Source: Ettlia oleoabundans
Taxonomy: Eukaryota > Chlorophyta > Chlorophyceae > Chlamydomonadales
Assembly (NCBI GenBank): GCA_019693395.1
Contig: JAAMXP010003424.1
Coordinates: 1,323-25,516, forward strand
Direction: 5' to 3'
DNA length: 24,194 nucleotides
Part shown: positions 9,924-21,167 of the stretch, piece by piece
How the letters are laid out: the number at the start of each line of letters is the position of its first letter
Numbering within the stretch: position 1 is the stretch's first letter
The notes under the pieces: model-generated
What the model was told of the DNA's origin: nothing
Database searches by the model: none
Seen by the model: only the letters and a program-made list of their open reading frames with translations
Position numbers and translations under genes: made by a program

Positions 9924-10797
9924 TCAGGTGTCATCCAAAAAATCAAAACGGGCGCGAATAAGGCCCCGCATCTTTTCTGCTTCACGCTCTGCTCGTTGAG
10001 CCTGCTTTATGGCTGCCTCGCTGACCTGCACGTGCAATGGTAGAAGGTGATTGCCCATATGCATGGTAACTCAAATGTCAGATATCAAGCCGAGTATAGA
10101 TGCATGGTTCTCCTTACCAACTGAAGGTCCACCAGTGGTTCCCTTGCCAGGTCCACTTCCCCCAGGAGCACAACATTCTCACCCCTGCGTATGTGCAAGC
10201 GTAATCAATTCATATGAGTGCCCCATCGCCAGGCTCACTGGCGGTCCTAGCTGGTTCCGCACAAATTCTTCCTTATCAACTACACGTACAGTTGTGTTGG
10301 TGTATTAAAGCTCACCTTACCACATGTAGGCCAAGGGGAATTTCCGCATATTGATCTCCCACGATGATGCGCTCCTTTGCCTCTGCAGCTACACAACCAG
10401 CAGCAATCTTGCCCTGCTGCAACTTCTGTTCATCGCCAGCTTGCTCAAATGCCCAAATGACTCTTTTACAACGTTGTGGCGAACAACATAACAAATCATG
10501 CTGGGTGCCGATTGAGCAGACCTGATAGCACTATGTTGGCAAACTGGTCGAATGAACGCAACACGCCGATTACTTTACGCCCATCCCGTAACTGCATAGA
10601 GCACAACACGCAGCACATCGGCAAACGCAAGCTTGTGCTGCCCCCTCTTTCTTACTCCCCTTTGCAGACCTACAACTAACAAATCAAAACATTGTGCAAA
10701 CCTGCACCAAAAGCAGCTTGTCCAGCTCCTCTACCAATGCCAGGCCTGGCGGTGGCACCTCTGCTACGCTAGGCGGCAGCAACACTTGCCCCTCCAT
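9924..10797 (-). CDS. LSM1: Sm-like protein LSm1
   Basis: Five exons (minus strand): 10797-10702, 10591-10522, 10382-10316, 10184-10118, 10025-9924, total 402 nt or 133 residues, the normal size for LSm1. The protein shows the Sm1 motif ([22 protein letters not shown]), the Sm2 region ([20 protein letters not shown]) and the LSm1-specific charged tail ([17 protein letters not shown]... ending RFDFLDDT). LSm1 is the defining subunit of the cytoplasmic LSm1-7 ring, which with Pat1 binds oligoadenylated mRNA 3' ends and promotes decapping. All introns are GT-AG and phases agree throughout. The start ATG at 10797 gives the short N-terminus usual for the family. It is convergent with the CXXC gene, leaving about 200 nt between stops. 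Confidence 0.96.
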
Positions 10798-11475
10798 TGC
10801 CCCTGCAATCTACTTGCAAACGTCCCTTTTGGTACAGCTGAACTCTGCAACAAAACTACCGCCGCAGAGGTTTTTGAGCGCCTGCGTATCTGGGAGGTGC
10901 ACCCGCCCCACCGATGTGCGTGGCGGCAGCAACTACCAGCCTCGGCGCGGGGGGGGGGCGCACGCGGCGGGCGCATGGGACCTTACCGGCGGCTACGGGT
11001 CGACTCACGTTGTTCTTTCACAAGACCCGGAAGCCGGCAGTTCGTGTTTTTGCCTTTCCCCGTTGGGCCGAGATGCTTTCCGCACGACCTCCGTGCTCCA
11101 CAAGCACAATTTACGCAAGATTGTTTGCCCTACAACAGGAGGAGAAAGGAGTTTCTGCACGAGCAGAACATAGGCCGTGCTGTCCCGCTCGAAGTGAAGA
11201 AGGGTCGAATCTAATCAAACCTAAAGCGCCTATGCGCACCCGCCAGTCGCGCTTGCCATACGTTCAACTAATCCCTGATATATTTGCATGCGAGGTTTGT
11301 CGAGAAGGGGCAGTTTACATAGGGGTGGTTGTGCAAGCCTTCTGGGCTTTGCTTCCCCCGCACGCGCGCGCCCCGCCCCCCTCCCTCCCCCCGCGCCCCT
11401 GCCTGCCCAATAGACCCACCCACCACCACCACCCACACACAAACCATCAACATCGTCATCAATCACGAGCTTGAT
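10798..11475. other. GC-rich spacer upstream of LSM1
   Basis: This 678-nt stretch lies upstream of LSM1 and should include its promoter. It contains a G9 run near 10950-10958 and a long C-rich, pyrimidine-biased tract at about 11357-11445 with CCACC and CACACA repeats. Overlapping open frames here come from GC-rich composition and match nothing I recognise. Confidence 0.5.
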
Positions 11476-12075
11476 TTGTGCAGAAGAGGGAGGGAAGACA
11501 GGGAGGGACGACAGGGAGGGACGACAGGCAGCAGAACATGAGCGGCGCTACTGTCACAGGACCTACGGCATCAGGGCGGGAGCAAGGTGGCCACATGCTC
11601 GATGCCGCCCTTCCTGGGAATCTCTGCAGACCCCCCAAAAAAAGGTTGCAGGGGGCAATTGCAGCTCAGATTTCCCTCCATGTCAGGGAATGCTCTCGCA
11701 TCTTTGGCAATCCTCATTGGCTACAACACTTCTGCTCAAACTAGCAAGATTAGGGTGCCATGCCTCCTATGAAGATGTGTTGGTGCTGGTCTTTGCCTAC
11801 GTGCTCGCAGATCACGGCCACACACATTGAGTGGTGGGGCACCAGCAACAGCGACTGGCGTGGTGCTGCCGCGCGACAGTCCACATCAGCCCAATACCTA
11901 TCATCAGTGAGCTTGGAGAGAGGAGTCGGTGCAAGCAAAGTGATGGCAGGAGAGCAGTAATAGCCCTTACAACAGTCACATTTTTAAACTTTAGACTTCT
12001 CCCCCTTGCCACCCTTTGTAAGGAATAATACTCAGTGCCGCCAAAAACAAAAAGTCCGGCGGCGTGGCGTTATAA
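11476..12075 (+). repeat. Interspersed repeat, copy B
   Basis: Same orientation and block order as copy A: AGCAGAACATGAGCGG near 11530, GCAGCTCAGATTTCC near 11663, ATGCTCTCGCATCT near 11690, GAGAGCAGTAATAGCCC near 11950, and the right end CAGTGCCGCCAAAAACAAAA near 12031. The left end has a doubled GGAGGGACGACAG unit at about 11500-11528. No coding capacity was recognised. Boundaries are approximate. Confidence 0.65.
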
Positions 12076-12224
12076 GTAATACCCTGAAACTGGGCTACCT
12101 CTCCAATCTCTTTCCTAGCAGGAGCTGCGTCCACAACAACCTGCACCAAGCTGGTATGTGTGTCATGGTTGTTTAACTTTGGTAAGCTGGAACGTCTCCA
12201 AACTGCAACACGTGGGTTAACTCA

Positions 12225-12229
12225 TTACA
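12225..12229 (-). terminator. TGTAA polyadenylation signal for BUD32
   Basis: TTACA on the plus strand, i.e. TGTAA on the minus strand, 101 nt downstream of the BUD32 stop codon. Confidence 0.55.
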
Positions 12230-12329
12230 AATGCGTTGGCCAACGGGTCAAACATTTGCTTAGGCAGCGGTGTAAAGCAGCCCATTGCGCAAAGCCAACT
12301 GAAGCATTGGCATGCAGAGATGGGCCAAC

Positions 12330-13857
12330 TCAGCCAACCATTGCCCGCTTGCGCCCCCGCATCCGCACTGCACCAGCACAAGCACAGGACAACGTGGCGA
12401 GCAGGTTAGGAGTGGTAAATAGCAATTGAGCATGACTGAACAAGGCAGTGCTTTGAGACCCACCATCAGCAAATCTGTTGAGGGTCGCGCTCCAATACTT
12501 GGAGGAGCTACGGTAAGCTTCTAAAATCTTGTGGAACTGCAAGGTAATATAACACCAGCACGATGGCGGGTCACTTCAGTGGTGTTCAAGCAACCGATTG
12601 CGGAACACCAAGCAAGGTTGCCAGAAAAAATTATCCACCAAAGCATGCCACAACCTCAATCGCCAAGGTGTACCATGGCTGCGCCAGACTCGGCATGTGC
12701 ACTCGCAAATGCCCGCTCAAGAACATACAAGTCAACCGCCTTGTCCTCAGTGAGGCTACTGTTGTAGCTCAATCCGAAATCTATCAACACCTGCAACTTC
12801 GCACAACCAATGTGCACCATTATGCATTTGTGAGGTAGCATGGGAACAAGAAGGCGTGGTGGCCACCCGACCCACCAGCTGTCTATCTGAGTGGCGGAGC
12901 ATCATGTTGCTGGTGGTAAGGTCACCATGCACCAGCCCGCCATCATGAATTTTGGCGATTGTTTTTCCTATGGTGAGCAATAATGCATCAAGTCCTGAAG
13001 GGAGGGGCGGGGCAGGTCATGAGATGCAGGCATAATAAAAGTCGCAAGCGGGGTACCTTGGTCGGATTGGAAGTAGGGCTGCTGCATTGTCACTTTTTAG
13101 TGACTGCTAAGTTGCTCTGGGCCGTACCGCACCTGCATCTACAAAACTGTGCTGCTGCAGCAGTGTCTTGATGCTGTGGCCCTCAACACGTTCCATGAAG
13201 ATGCAGTTGGCCTGATTGTCCACCAGGTGAAGGACTGCCAGGAAGTAGATGGGGCGTCAGTTCCTCACAGACGAAATGCACCCAGTATTGGCTACAACTA
13301 GGGAATCATGCCATTTTTGCAGCCATACCTGGCGTACGCACGCCAAGCTTACGAGCCCGCAGCATGCTGCGAACCTCCTGCTTACAATTGGCAGCATAAA
13401 GGGGCAGCAAGTCAATGTGCTGCAAAGTGCTGCAAAGCCAATGTGTGCGCCACAGCATGCGCGCCTCTTTGAATCAGCCAAATGCCACGACTCGCCTGCT
13501 TGAGCCGCGATGCTGTAAGTTTGGCATCCAGCAGTGCATGTCGATATGTTTTGCTAAACCGCTGCTTCACGATGACAGGACGTGTCAACAGGATCCCTTC
13601 CCACACCCGCTGCAGCAGGAGATGGTGAGGCAGCAGGACGTCAAAGGTATGGAGGTCATTCGCACCACAGCAGCAGTATCAAAGCTGGTGCCTTCGCAAC
13701 CCACACGCACCGCTTCTGCACCCTGGCTCAATAAGTTGTATTGCCCGCTGTCAAAGTCCAAACTCCGCTGCTGCTCCTGAACATCTGTCGTGGCGGGTGT
13801 TTGCGGCGGCGTGTTTGCTGTAAATGTTACTAATGCGCCCTGTGCCACCCCCGACAT
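12330..13857 (-). CDS. BUD32: KEOPS complex kinase BUD32 (TP53RK / PRPK)
   Basis: Eight exons (minus strand): 13857-13711, 13609-13496, 13377-13329, 13234-13133, 12994-12876, 12790-12674, 12536-12464, 12367-12330, total 759 nt or 252 residues, the family's normal length. Landmarks: [13 protein letters not shown] nucleotide-binding region, VIVK lysine (residue 64), [20 protein letters not shown] hinge, HGDLTTSN catalytic loop (Asp162, Asn167), DFG (Asp181), [14 protein letters not shown], and the diagnostic C-terminal tail RGRKRAMVG. All key residues are intact. The protein is the small ATPase/kinase of KEOPS, needed for N6-threonylcarbamoyl-adenosine on ANN-decoding tRNAs. Intron 2 uses a GC donor (GCGAGT at 13495-13490). 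The reading frame stays open upstream to an ATG at 14106, but the extra residues have no family similarity, so the internal ATG at 13857 was chosen. Diverges from the NDK gene. Confidence 0.96.
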
Positions 13858-14198
13858 GTCAGGGCAATTGAGCATGCAAATTTGACGCGGACTGTTGCCC
13901 AAAGCGCCCCTTCCCTGGTAGCTTTGAGACTGACTCTTTGGTCGCTGTTTTCCGAAGCAATACCGACAAGTGCCGATGTGGGTAGAGGCGCGAAAGGAGC
14001 ATCGAGCCCTAAATGGGCATTGACGGATGCAAGCAGGCTTCCGAGCGCCGAGCTCGGCTCCTAAGTAGAGCAGGCTTCCTTCTACTCCTTGTCCTTCCAC
14101 CTCCACCCACTGCTAGCCTGATAGCATCCTCCATTCACACCTGTCGCTAACATTTGCACCTGGCAGTAAGCGCTCTTTGTTGCCTTCGACCCATCAAC
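13858..14198. promoter_or_regulatory. Head-to-head promoter region, BUD32 and NDK
   Basis: 341 nt separate the BUD32 start (minus) from the NDK start (plus), so both promoters and 5' UTRs must be here unless more upstream exons exist. No TATA box is obvious on either strand. The minus-strand frame stays open through most of the region, which is judged to be chance. Confidence 0.55.
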
Positions 14199-15958
14199 AT
14201 GGTGAGTACAGTAATCGCTGCATGCCGTTGATGTCCGCCAACCGCCAATGCTGCCCCATGCAAATCGTAAATCTCAACGTGGAACCACCATTGCATTGGT
14301 CTAGAATGTCGAAGTGAAAAGTGTGAAACTCAACAATCGCAACCCGTCGCCTCTCTTCTCGAATCGTTATTAATAGCTTGAGCCGCTGCTGCATGACATT
14401 TGCGTCGTTTTCAGCCGGACTGCCATTTAGGCACCGCCAGCCAGTAGCGGTGCGGTGTTGCGCACACCACAGTGCTGCCGGTCTATTTGTAATTTGTTCA
14501 TCGTAAATTGTATGGCCCCTTGTGGTGCCGCCTCGCAACATTTGAAGCGTTCCTTAATCCAGTTTTTGCTCACCGGAGCTTGCCCTGTCTCCTTCTTTCC
14601 CACATTTCCACAGGAGTGTACCTTTGTCATGATCAAGCCCGACGGTGTTCAGCGCAACCTGATTGCGCCCATCCTGGGGCGGTTCCTCGCCAAGGCACGT
14701 GTGCTTTGACAACGCATCGGCTGGCTGGTTATGAACTGCCATGCGGCTTTTATGCAACTTGGCTGCACATCCCTCATGTCTGTATATGACCCGACCCGCC
14801 CATCCATCCCGCTCACACCTCAAGTCTCGCTGTCACTGTCTTGCAGGGCTACACCCTGCGTGGCTTGAAGTTCATGAATGTGTCAAGGTCCCTTGCTGAG
14901 ACCCACTATGCGGACCTCAGCTCCAAGCCTTTCTTTGGGGGTATGTTGAGCTGTGGTCACTGCCACACCACATAGCCCATGTGTGTGTTGGGGTCTATGC
15001 AAATGGGAAACGTAAAGAAGGAAGTTGCATGTTCGACAAACAGGGGGGCAGGAACTGCTCAGGTTGCTCACAAACATTACAATCATTTCCTTCCTTGTAT
15101 CTCCTGTAGCTCTCGTGGAGTACATCATTTCTGGACCTGTTGTGGCCATTGCTCTAGAGGGCAAGGACGTGGTAGCGCAGGTTGTGTCTTGCATTGGTTG
15201 TATATGTTTAGCAGCTTTCAATCACTTGTGTGGAAATGTTGCCAGTAATCAGTCTTCTCACAGATGGAAGGCCTTTGTGCTACCATGTTGCGGTTTGCAG
15301 GCACGCAAGCTGATTGGCGCCACCAACCCTTTGGCATCTGCCCCTGGCACCATCCGGTATGGACATGCGCCCATGATGCTAGTGAGCGGACCTGCTGCTT
15401 GATACGCCTGACTGGTGGCCGTTCACCACGGACTTCCTCACTAGTTGCCCGAGGGTTTTCCTGCCTTGCCTCTGCTGCAGCGCGGATTACAGCATTGAAG
15501 TTGGTGAGTTTGCAAGTCGTCCTCAAGGCTGCTACATCGTTCACGGAGCCGCCACTCATCTTGCCAAATGGCACTGTGCACCCTCATATGAGCAACCAGT
15601 TCCTGCTGCTGACAGACAGCAACATGAGGTAGTTTGCGCTGTGCGCCATTGGCCTATTGCTTGACCTGCTGCAGGTCGCAATGTCATCCACGGCTCTGAC
15701 AGCGTAGAAAGCGCGCAGAAGGAGTTGGGCCTTTGGTTTCCCGAGGTCTGTGTACCATGCTGCACTTGCGGCAAAAGCCAGGATAGTGCTGCGTTTGCAT
15801 GTCTCCTGGTATCCTTTGTGCAGTCCCTTACACTCTCTGGACACATGCAGTGAATCAGTGGCTCATTGGATGCAAATAAAAAAGCCGTTTGTTGAATGCA
15901 GGGTCTTGTGGACAACACACCCGTCCTGCTTAACCAGGTGAGGGGTACCTGCCCTTGA
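14199..15958 (+). CDS. NDK: Nucleoside diphosphate kinase
   Basis: Exons: 14199-14201, 14614-14700, 14847-14940, 15110-15180, 15301-15356, 15481-15503, 15675-15745, 15902-15958. The product is about 153 residues. It transfers gamma-phosphate between NTPs and NDPs through a phosphohistidine. Seen: [11 protein letters not shown] (substrate-binding Lys9), [43 protein letters not shown], and the active-site motif [12 protein letters not shown] with His117. The ATG alone forms the first coding exon and is followed directly by a 412-nt intron. The C-terminus is ambiguous: after [11 protein letters not shown] the frame runs 6 codons to TGA at 15956. Alternatively a GTGAGG donor at 15938 joins an exon at 16045-16062 (SNFLS, stop). 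No TGTAA was seen downstream. No organelle-targeting extension, so probably cytosolic. Confidence 0.95.
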
Positions 15959-16121
15959 TTGCATTGCATCTGCTGCACGTCAAATGCAGTAAACCACTTC
16001 CTGCTAGTCTACTTTCTCGAGCATGTTGGTTATGTGTTGAGCAGAGCAATTTCTTGTCTTGATGTTCGAAGCTGCCAAAGTTGATGCCGTCTGCATCTAT
16101 CAACGCCATATTCACGAACGA

Positions 16122-16532
16122 CTACTCTTGAGCCGCGCCCAATAAATGTGGTCGCATGCCAGCTCTGCCTGATTGATGCTCCAACACCCTCCTGGCAATG
16201 ACAACCTCACGCAGATCTATGAGACCGCTTAAAAGGTGGCGGGCCAACAAGCCGTGGACCGTCAAAGTAGCAGACTCTAAGATCCTCATGTCTCCAGGTT
16301 TTAGCTTGGGTGTGAATGGACCCATGCCTGTTTTACGTTTAGAAATGCTTTGTTTCCAAACCATGCTTGAGCCGGGGTTTGTCTCCAGCCAAAGTGCTTT
16401 GTGTGAGAGTATGAGGGGACGGAGAGGCAAAGTGTGGTATGCGCAACTCACCTGTTGACAACAATAAAAGGCATCACTTGGGAAGGCTGCAACTTCAGGT
16501 GCTCATGATCAGCTGGAGACGCAACTTCCACC
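16122..16532 (-). CDS. Possible C-terminal fragment of a DAGK/sphingosine-kinase-like gene
   Basis: Two candidate exons on the minus strand, 16532-16452 and 16347-16122, join in phase across a 104-nt GTGAGT...AAAG intron and end at a TAG. The product reads VEVASPADHEHLKLQPS, then PFIVVNSISKRKTGMGPFTP, then a leucine-rich tail. The N....TGMG.F.P arrangement loosely recalls the C-terminal domain of lipid kinases of the DAGK family. No upstream catalytic exons or start codon were found between here and 17728, so it may be a remnant, or not a gene. It would lie tail-to-tail with NDK. Confidence 0.3.
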
Positions 16533-17728
16533 CTAAGTGCTGTTCAACTGGTCACGGGAGGCCGTTGCTGTACATGATCTTTGGGAAGCATTCTGCGTCA
16601 CTGCTTGTGGGCAGATTCTTCTAGCTTTGAGCTACAGCAGGGCAGTATCTGCACCTCATCCAGTATAAATAACACCTCAAAGGTTAGGTTAGCTCGGCCT
16701 CGTTAGAATGGCCGTGAGCAGGGTTAAATTGACTTCAAACCTCGCCTGACAACGGCAGGTTATAGAGCAAGAAGATAATACGCAGAAGAATGATTTGTAC
16801 CACGGTCGTCCCCACACACACAGTCGTCAAATTTGCTTGCTCCCCGAGCTGCACCCGTCTTTAGGTTGCACTATCCGTTCCGAATAAAGGATCAGCACAA
16901 CAAGGCATGCAGGGCTGACAACTGTGGGAGGGACGGGGAAGCGATATGCCACCAGGGGCCTGGGCCTAACAACAATAAGGGTAAGCACGTGATGCAAGCT
17001 GTCGCTGCTGTTGCTAGAAGCGCGGTATTTGAGCCACACCTGCGCAGCGTAGGGAGGGCGGGACAGAACGGCGTTTGTACAAAGAGGAAAGGACTTCCAA
17101 GCCCCTGGCTCCTGGGCAAATTAGCTTGGTCAAGCACAATTCAGCCAGGATCAATCCGCCGCCGTTTCCCAGCTGGCTGCACGAGTTTGGGGCGCCTTCA
17201 TGTCGCCCGCCGCGCCGCAGCTGGCGCCATAGCCTGCGCCGCATCTGCGATGCTGTGGCTTGTTGTTAAGAATCAGCTCAACATGGCTGCGCTGCCCTCC
17301 CAATGCCGCAACCTCACCGCCCTGTCGCTGCGCTGCCGCGTCGCAGTCACTGCTGTTGTTGTGCTGCCGTTGCCCCGCCGCGCTGCCGCCGCTGCTAGTT
17401 GTGGGGCTCCCAATGCGGGATGTCCTGGTTGTGAGCTGTGCTGCTGTCGTAGAGGACTGTCTGGTATCGCTTGCCATTTATGAAATTGATGTATTGAGCG
17501 ATGCCTGGTGCGGCGGTGCCCGTCAGGAGGGGAGCCATCCCGCTGCCTACGTCGGCTGTTATAGTTAACATGTATACATAGCTTGTTAACGGCGTTCTAC
17601 CACTACATTCGATACATGGAGTTGTACACCGCTGTACACTCTTCTTTCTCTCTGATTTCTATATCCAACTCCCCCTTTTGCTTCCACTTACAACGTGTGC
17701 GTCTACGATAGCCAGCGTAGAAGCCATC
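16533..17728. other. Spacer and 5' region of UDP-glucose dehydrogenase
   Basis: No gene could be supported. GC-rich open frames occur on both strands around 16830-17480 (one of 216 codons on the plus strand) but have low-complexity Ala/Arg/Ser-rich products. From about 17560 the sequence turns AT- and pyrimidine-rich, with a TATAGTTAACATGTATACAT stretch near 17559-17578. That stretch may act as a core promoter, followed by a CT-rich tract likely to be the 5' UTR. Confidence 0.45.
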
Positions 17729-20700
17729 ATGAAGATCGCCTGTATAGGTGGGACTGCCGCGTCTGGTTGTTGACAGCTGCGCAGACGTGCGCCGCCTGTG
17801 GTCCCGCGGTGTGATTTGGCTTGCACAAGAAGCTCTGGATGGCCGTTGGCGCCTCCCCCGACGTGGGTGGCAGAGAAGCGGTTGGCCGCTGCAGCGCCGA
17901 TCTTGGTGCTCCACCGCACGTCTTTGCCCCATGTACGCACGTATTGACGGCCTGTGCTGCTCCATCCCACTCCACGCGCCTGCAGGTGCCGGCTATGTGG
18001 GTAAGTAGACCTGTGGACGAGGGCCGCTGGCTGACGGCAGTGTGACGGAAACTGGCAGCAGGAACTGCACTACGCATTGAGAAGATCTGTCTGTGAATGC
18101 TGTGCGGGCAATCGATTATGGGGACGAAGAAGACTGTTCCTTTGCACACACCAGCAAGGGGTTCGTTTGGTTCTTGTTCGCTAGTTGTTAACCTGCCCTC
18201 CCCATTCCCCCATGACCCTGATCCCCAATGCAGGTGGTCCCACCATGGCCATGGTGAGTGAGACCCTTTATCCTGCTGCTCCAATTGCAACTTGTAGCCT
18301 GGCTGTGCATGTCTTTAAGGAGGGTGTTTGAGGGTGTTTGACTACATCTGCATCTGCATATACTTTCATGTGCTGACTTGCCATTATGGCATATATGCAT
18401 AGTCTTCCTGCTGTGCTTTCCCCCGTTGCCTCTTCAGATTGCACTCAAGTGTCCAGAGATCGAGGTAGTGGTGGTGGACATCAACGAGGCGAGGATTGCC
18501 GCCTGGAACACTGACAAGTTGCCCATTTACGAACCCGGCCTGCTCGAAGTGGTCAAGGAGGCACGCGGCCGTAACCTGTTCTTCTCGACTGACGTCAACA
18601 AACATGTTGGCGAGGCAGACATAGTGTTTGTCAGGCAAGTTCACAGTTAACATTCTGGGTGGATCATGGGCTGATGATGAAACGGCTCCAGATGAGACGT
18701 ACCCTTGACTGCGTCTGCTGACATGTCTGGCATGTGTGCTCACCAGAGGGTGACCTCTTGGCTGGTTGGCCGGTGCTTAACACTGCCTTATGCTGCAGCG
18801 TCAACACCCCCACCAAGACACGTGGTGTGGGTGCCGGCAAGGCAGCTGACCTGACGTACTGGGAGGGCGCTGCCCGTGTCATTGCGTCCGTGTCGACCCG
18901 CAGCAAGATCATTGTGGAGAAGTCGACAGTGCCGGTCAAGACAGCAGACGCCATTGAGAAGGTAAACCTGCAAGGAAGGTACCGCAAGGGTGGCCATGTG
19001 GTTGGTATGGGTGTTACGTGGGTTGGCCTGCGAGTAGGGTTTCCCCCAGTGAGCGCGACAAAAATGCAGAATTCGTACCTGAGCTGCTTTTTGCCTTCTA
19101 GATGCATCTAAAGTGGGTGGAGATTACTTTACAAAGGATACCCAACGGCTACTTCTTGAGCTGCTGGCCCGCTGCAGGTGCTGCGTCGGAATTGCAACGA
19201 CCCCAACGTGCAGTTTGAGATCTTGTCAAACCCCGAATTTTTGGCAGAGGGCACAGCCATTGCGGATTTAAGTGCTCCCGACCGTGTGCTCATTGGTGGC
19301 AAGGATACTGAGACCGGCCGGGCAGCCATCGCCACTCTGGCCAGGTGCTTTTGAGGGGGGGCCGGCGGGGTGATCGGATATTCCAGCTGTCAGTATTGAA
19401 CGTTAAAACCAGGGTTGTTGACAGTAACTTACCTGCATCCTCCTTCAAGGTATTGCCCTGCAGCGTTTACGAGCACTGGGTTCCCAAAGAGCGTATCCTG
19501 TGCACCAACCTGTGGTCTGCTGAGCTGTCAAAGTTGACAGCCAACGCCATGTTGGCACAGCGTATTTCTTCAATGAACTCAATTTCCGCTCTGTGCGAGG
19601 CCACCGGTGGGTTAGAATCAGTTGACATGCACTCGTGCGTCTGCACTACGTGGTGCCAGGATGTTGTACAATCTTTCAACAACAAGCATGGCGAGCCTTT
19701 TGCTTGCTATGCACTGTGTCATGCCCACCACCACCACACATGCACACGCGCACCACATACAAATCGCCTTCCTCTCGGCTTATGATGCACAGGTGCGGAC
19801 GTGCAGCAGGTATCCCGCTCCATTGGCACCGACTCGCGCATAGGGCCCAAGTTCCTGAACGCCTCAGTTGGCTTTGGCGGCAGCTGCTTTCAGAAAGACA
19901 TCCTAAACCTTGTCTACATCTGCGAGACGGTGGGCCTGCAGCAGGTGGCCGACTACTGGCACCAGGTGTGCACCTCGCCAGATATTGCTGTTGCATCACC
20001 AGCAGCTATCGGCATCTAACGCTCTGCCTTGCCTGCCTAATGGTTTTGTTGGCCACATAGAAGTTGCGCAGAGCTCAGCCATTTTGAAGCTTATGACCGG
20101 AACTGCCAAACAACGTTGCTGCTGCAGGTCATTCTGATGAACGACTACCAGAAACAGCGATTTGTGGAGCGCGTCATCAGTGCCATGTTCAATACCATCT
20201 CCAAGAAAAAGATTGCCGTGCTTGGCTTTGCCTTCAAGAAGGACACTGGTGACACACGCGAGACACCTGCAATTGACGTCTGTCGCGGTCTGATGTCAGA
20301 TGGTGCCAACGTATGTTTTTTGCACATTACTGCGTGCTGTTGCGAGCGATATGAAGCATGCCAAGCTCATCAATTTGGCAACAGCTTGGCTACTCTGGCA
20401 TTGCTCTACATTGCTTGGAGGCTCCCTCGCTTTAACCTCTTTATATGGCTGATGTGCAGGTATGTGTGTATGATCCTGAAGTGGAGGACCACCAGATCTA
20501 CCAGGACCTGGGCACCGAGAAGTTTGAGTGGGACCACCCCAGCCCGCGATCATCTCCCATCCCCAAGACTGCCATTGCCATCGCTCATGTAAGGGTGCAG
20601 CAAGGAGGCTTTTGACAGGTGCTCAAAAAATCTGGTGCAACCGTGGTGCTCCTCAGTCATAGTGGCGCTCTCTCATCATGGTGGTTGCCTTGATACCCAC

Positions 20701-21167
20701 ATTGCCCTTACGTCACCCTTGCTTGGAGCACAGGATCCCATGGAGGCGGCTTGTGGTGCGCACGCCATTTGCGTGTTGACTGAGTGGGACTGCTTCAAGG
20801 ACTATGACTACCAGGCCATTTTTGACAACATGGTCAAGCCGGCATTTATTTTTGACGGGCGCAACATCTTGGACCATGCCAAGCTGCGGTGTGTAGAATC
20901 GCGGTGGTTTCAGGCAAACCATTGAAGTATCTGGTTGCATTCCCTGTGCTGAACCTGTCCATTTCTTTCTGCAGGGAGATTGGTTTCATTGTATACGCGC
21001 TGGGCAAGCCTCTGGATCCATTCCTGCAAAAGCAATACGGTAAGCTCTGGCCCCATCGACCGGCCCGCCAGCTTCTGCTGTGCAACCATAGGGTGCACTG
21101 ATCACTTCCAATTGCTGCCGTGATGGTGACTCTCGGGTTAAATGAATGGATAAACTATGCAGATTGA
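17729..21167 (+). CDS. UGD: UDP-glucose 6-dehydrogenase
   Basis: Thirteen coding exons: 17729-17747, 17986-18000, 18234-18253, 18438-18634, 18799-18961, 19178-19344, 19464-19606, 19793-19965, 20128-20310, 20460-20588, 20734-20888, 20975-21039, 21163-21167; 1434 nt, 477 residues, the normal size. The enzyme oxidises UDP-glucose twice with NAD+ to UDP-glucuronate, precursor of wall and matrix sugars, in the cytosol. Seen: N-terminal Rossmann motif GAGYVG (residues 7-12), [55 protein letters not shown], catalytic [10 protein letters not shown] with Cys273, [14 protein letters not shown], and C-terminal FDGRNILDH. The first three exons are micro-exons of 19, 15 and 20 nt. Intron 4 uses a GC donor (GCAAGT at 18635). 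The last exon adds only one split codon plus TGA; reading through the final donor instead would end at 21101. Confidence 0.97.

Noticed and set aside
10914..11474. Overlapping plus-strand open frames in the GC-rich LSM1 upstream region
   Set aside because: Products are low complexity and follow base composition; no family match and no splice-linked exons.
13858..14106. Longer BUD32 N-terminus starting at 14106
   Set aside because: The extra residues lack family similarity; starting at 13857 gives the normal length of 252 residues and leaves room for a promoter.
16833..17483. 216-codon plus-strand open frame upstream of UGD
   Set aside because: GC-rich, Ala/Arg/Cys-rich low-complexity product with no similarity or splicing partner.
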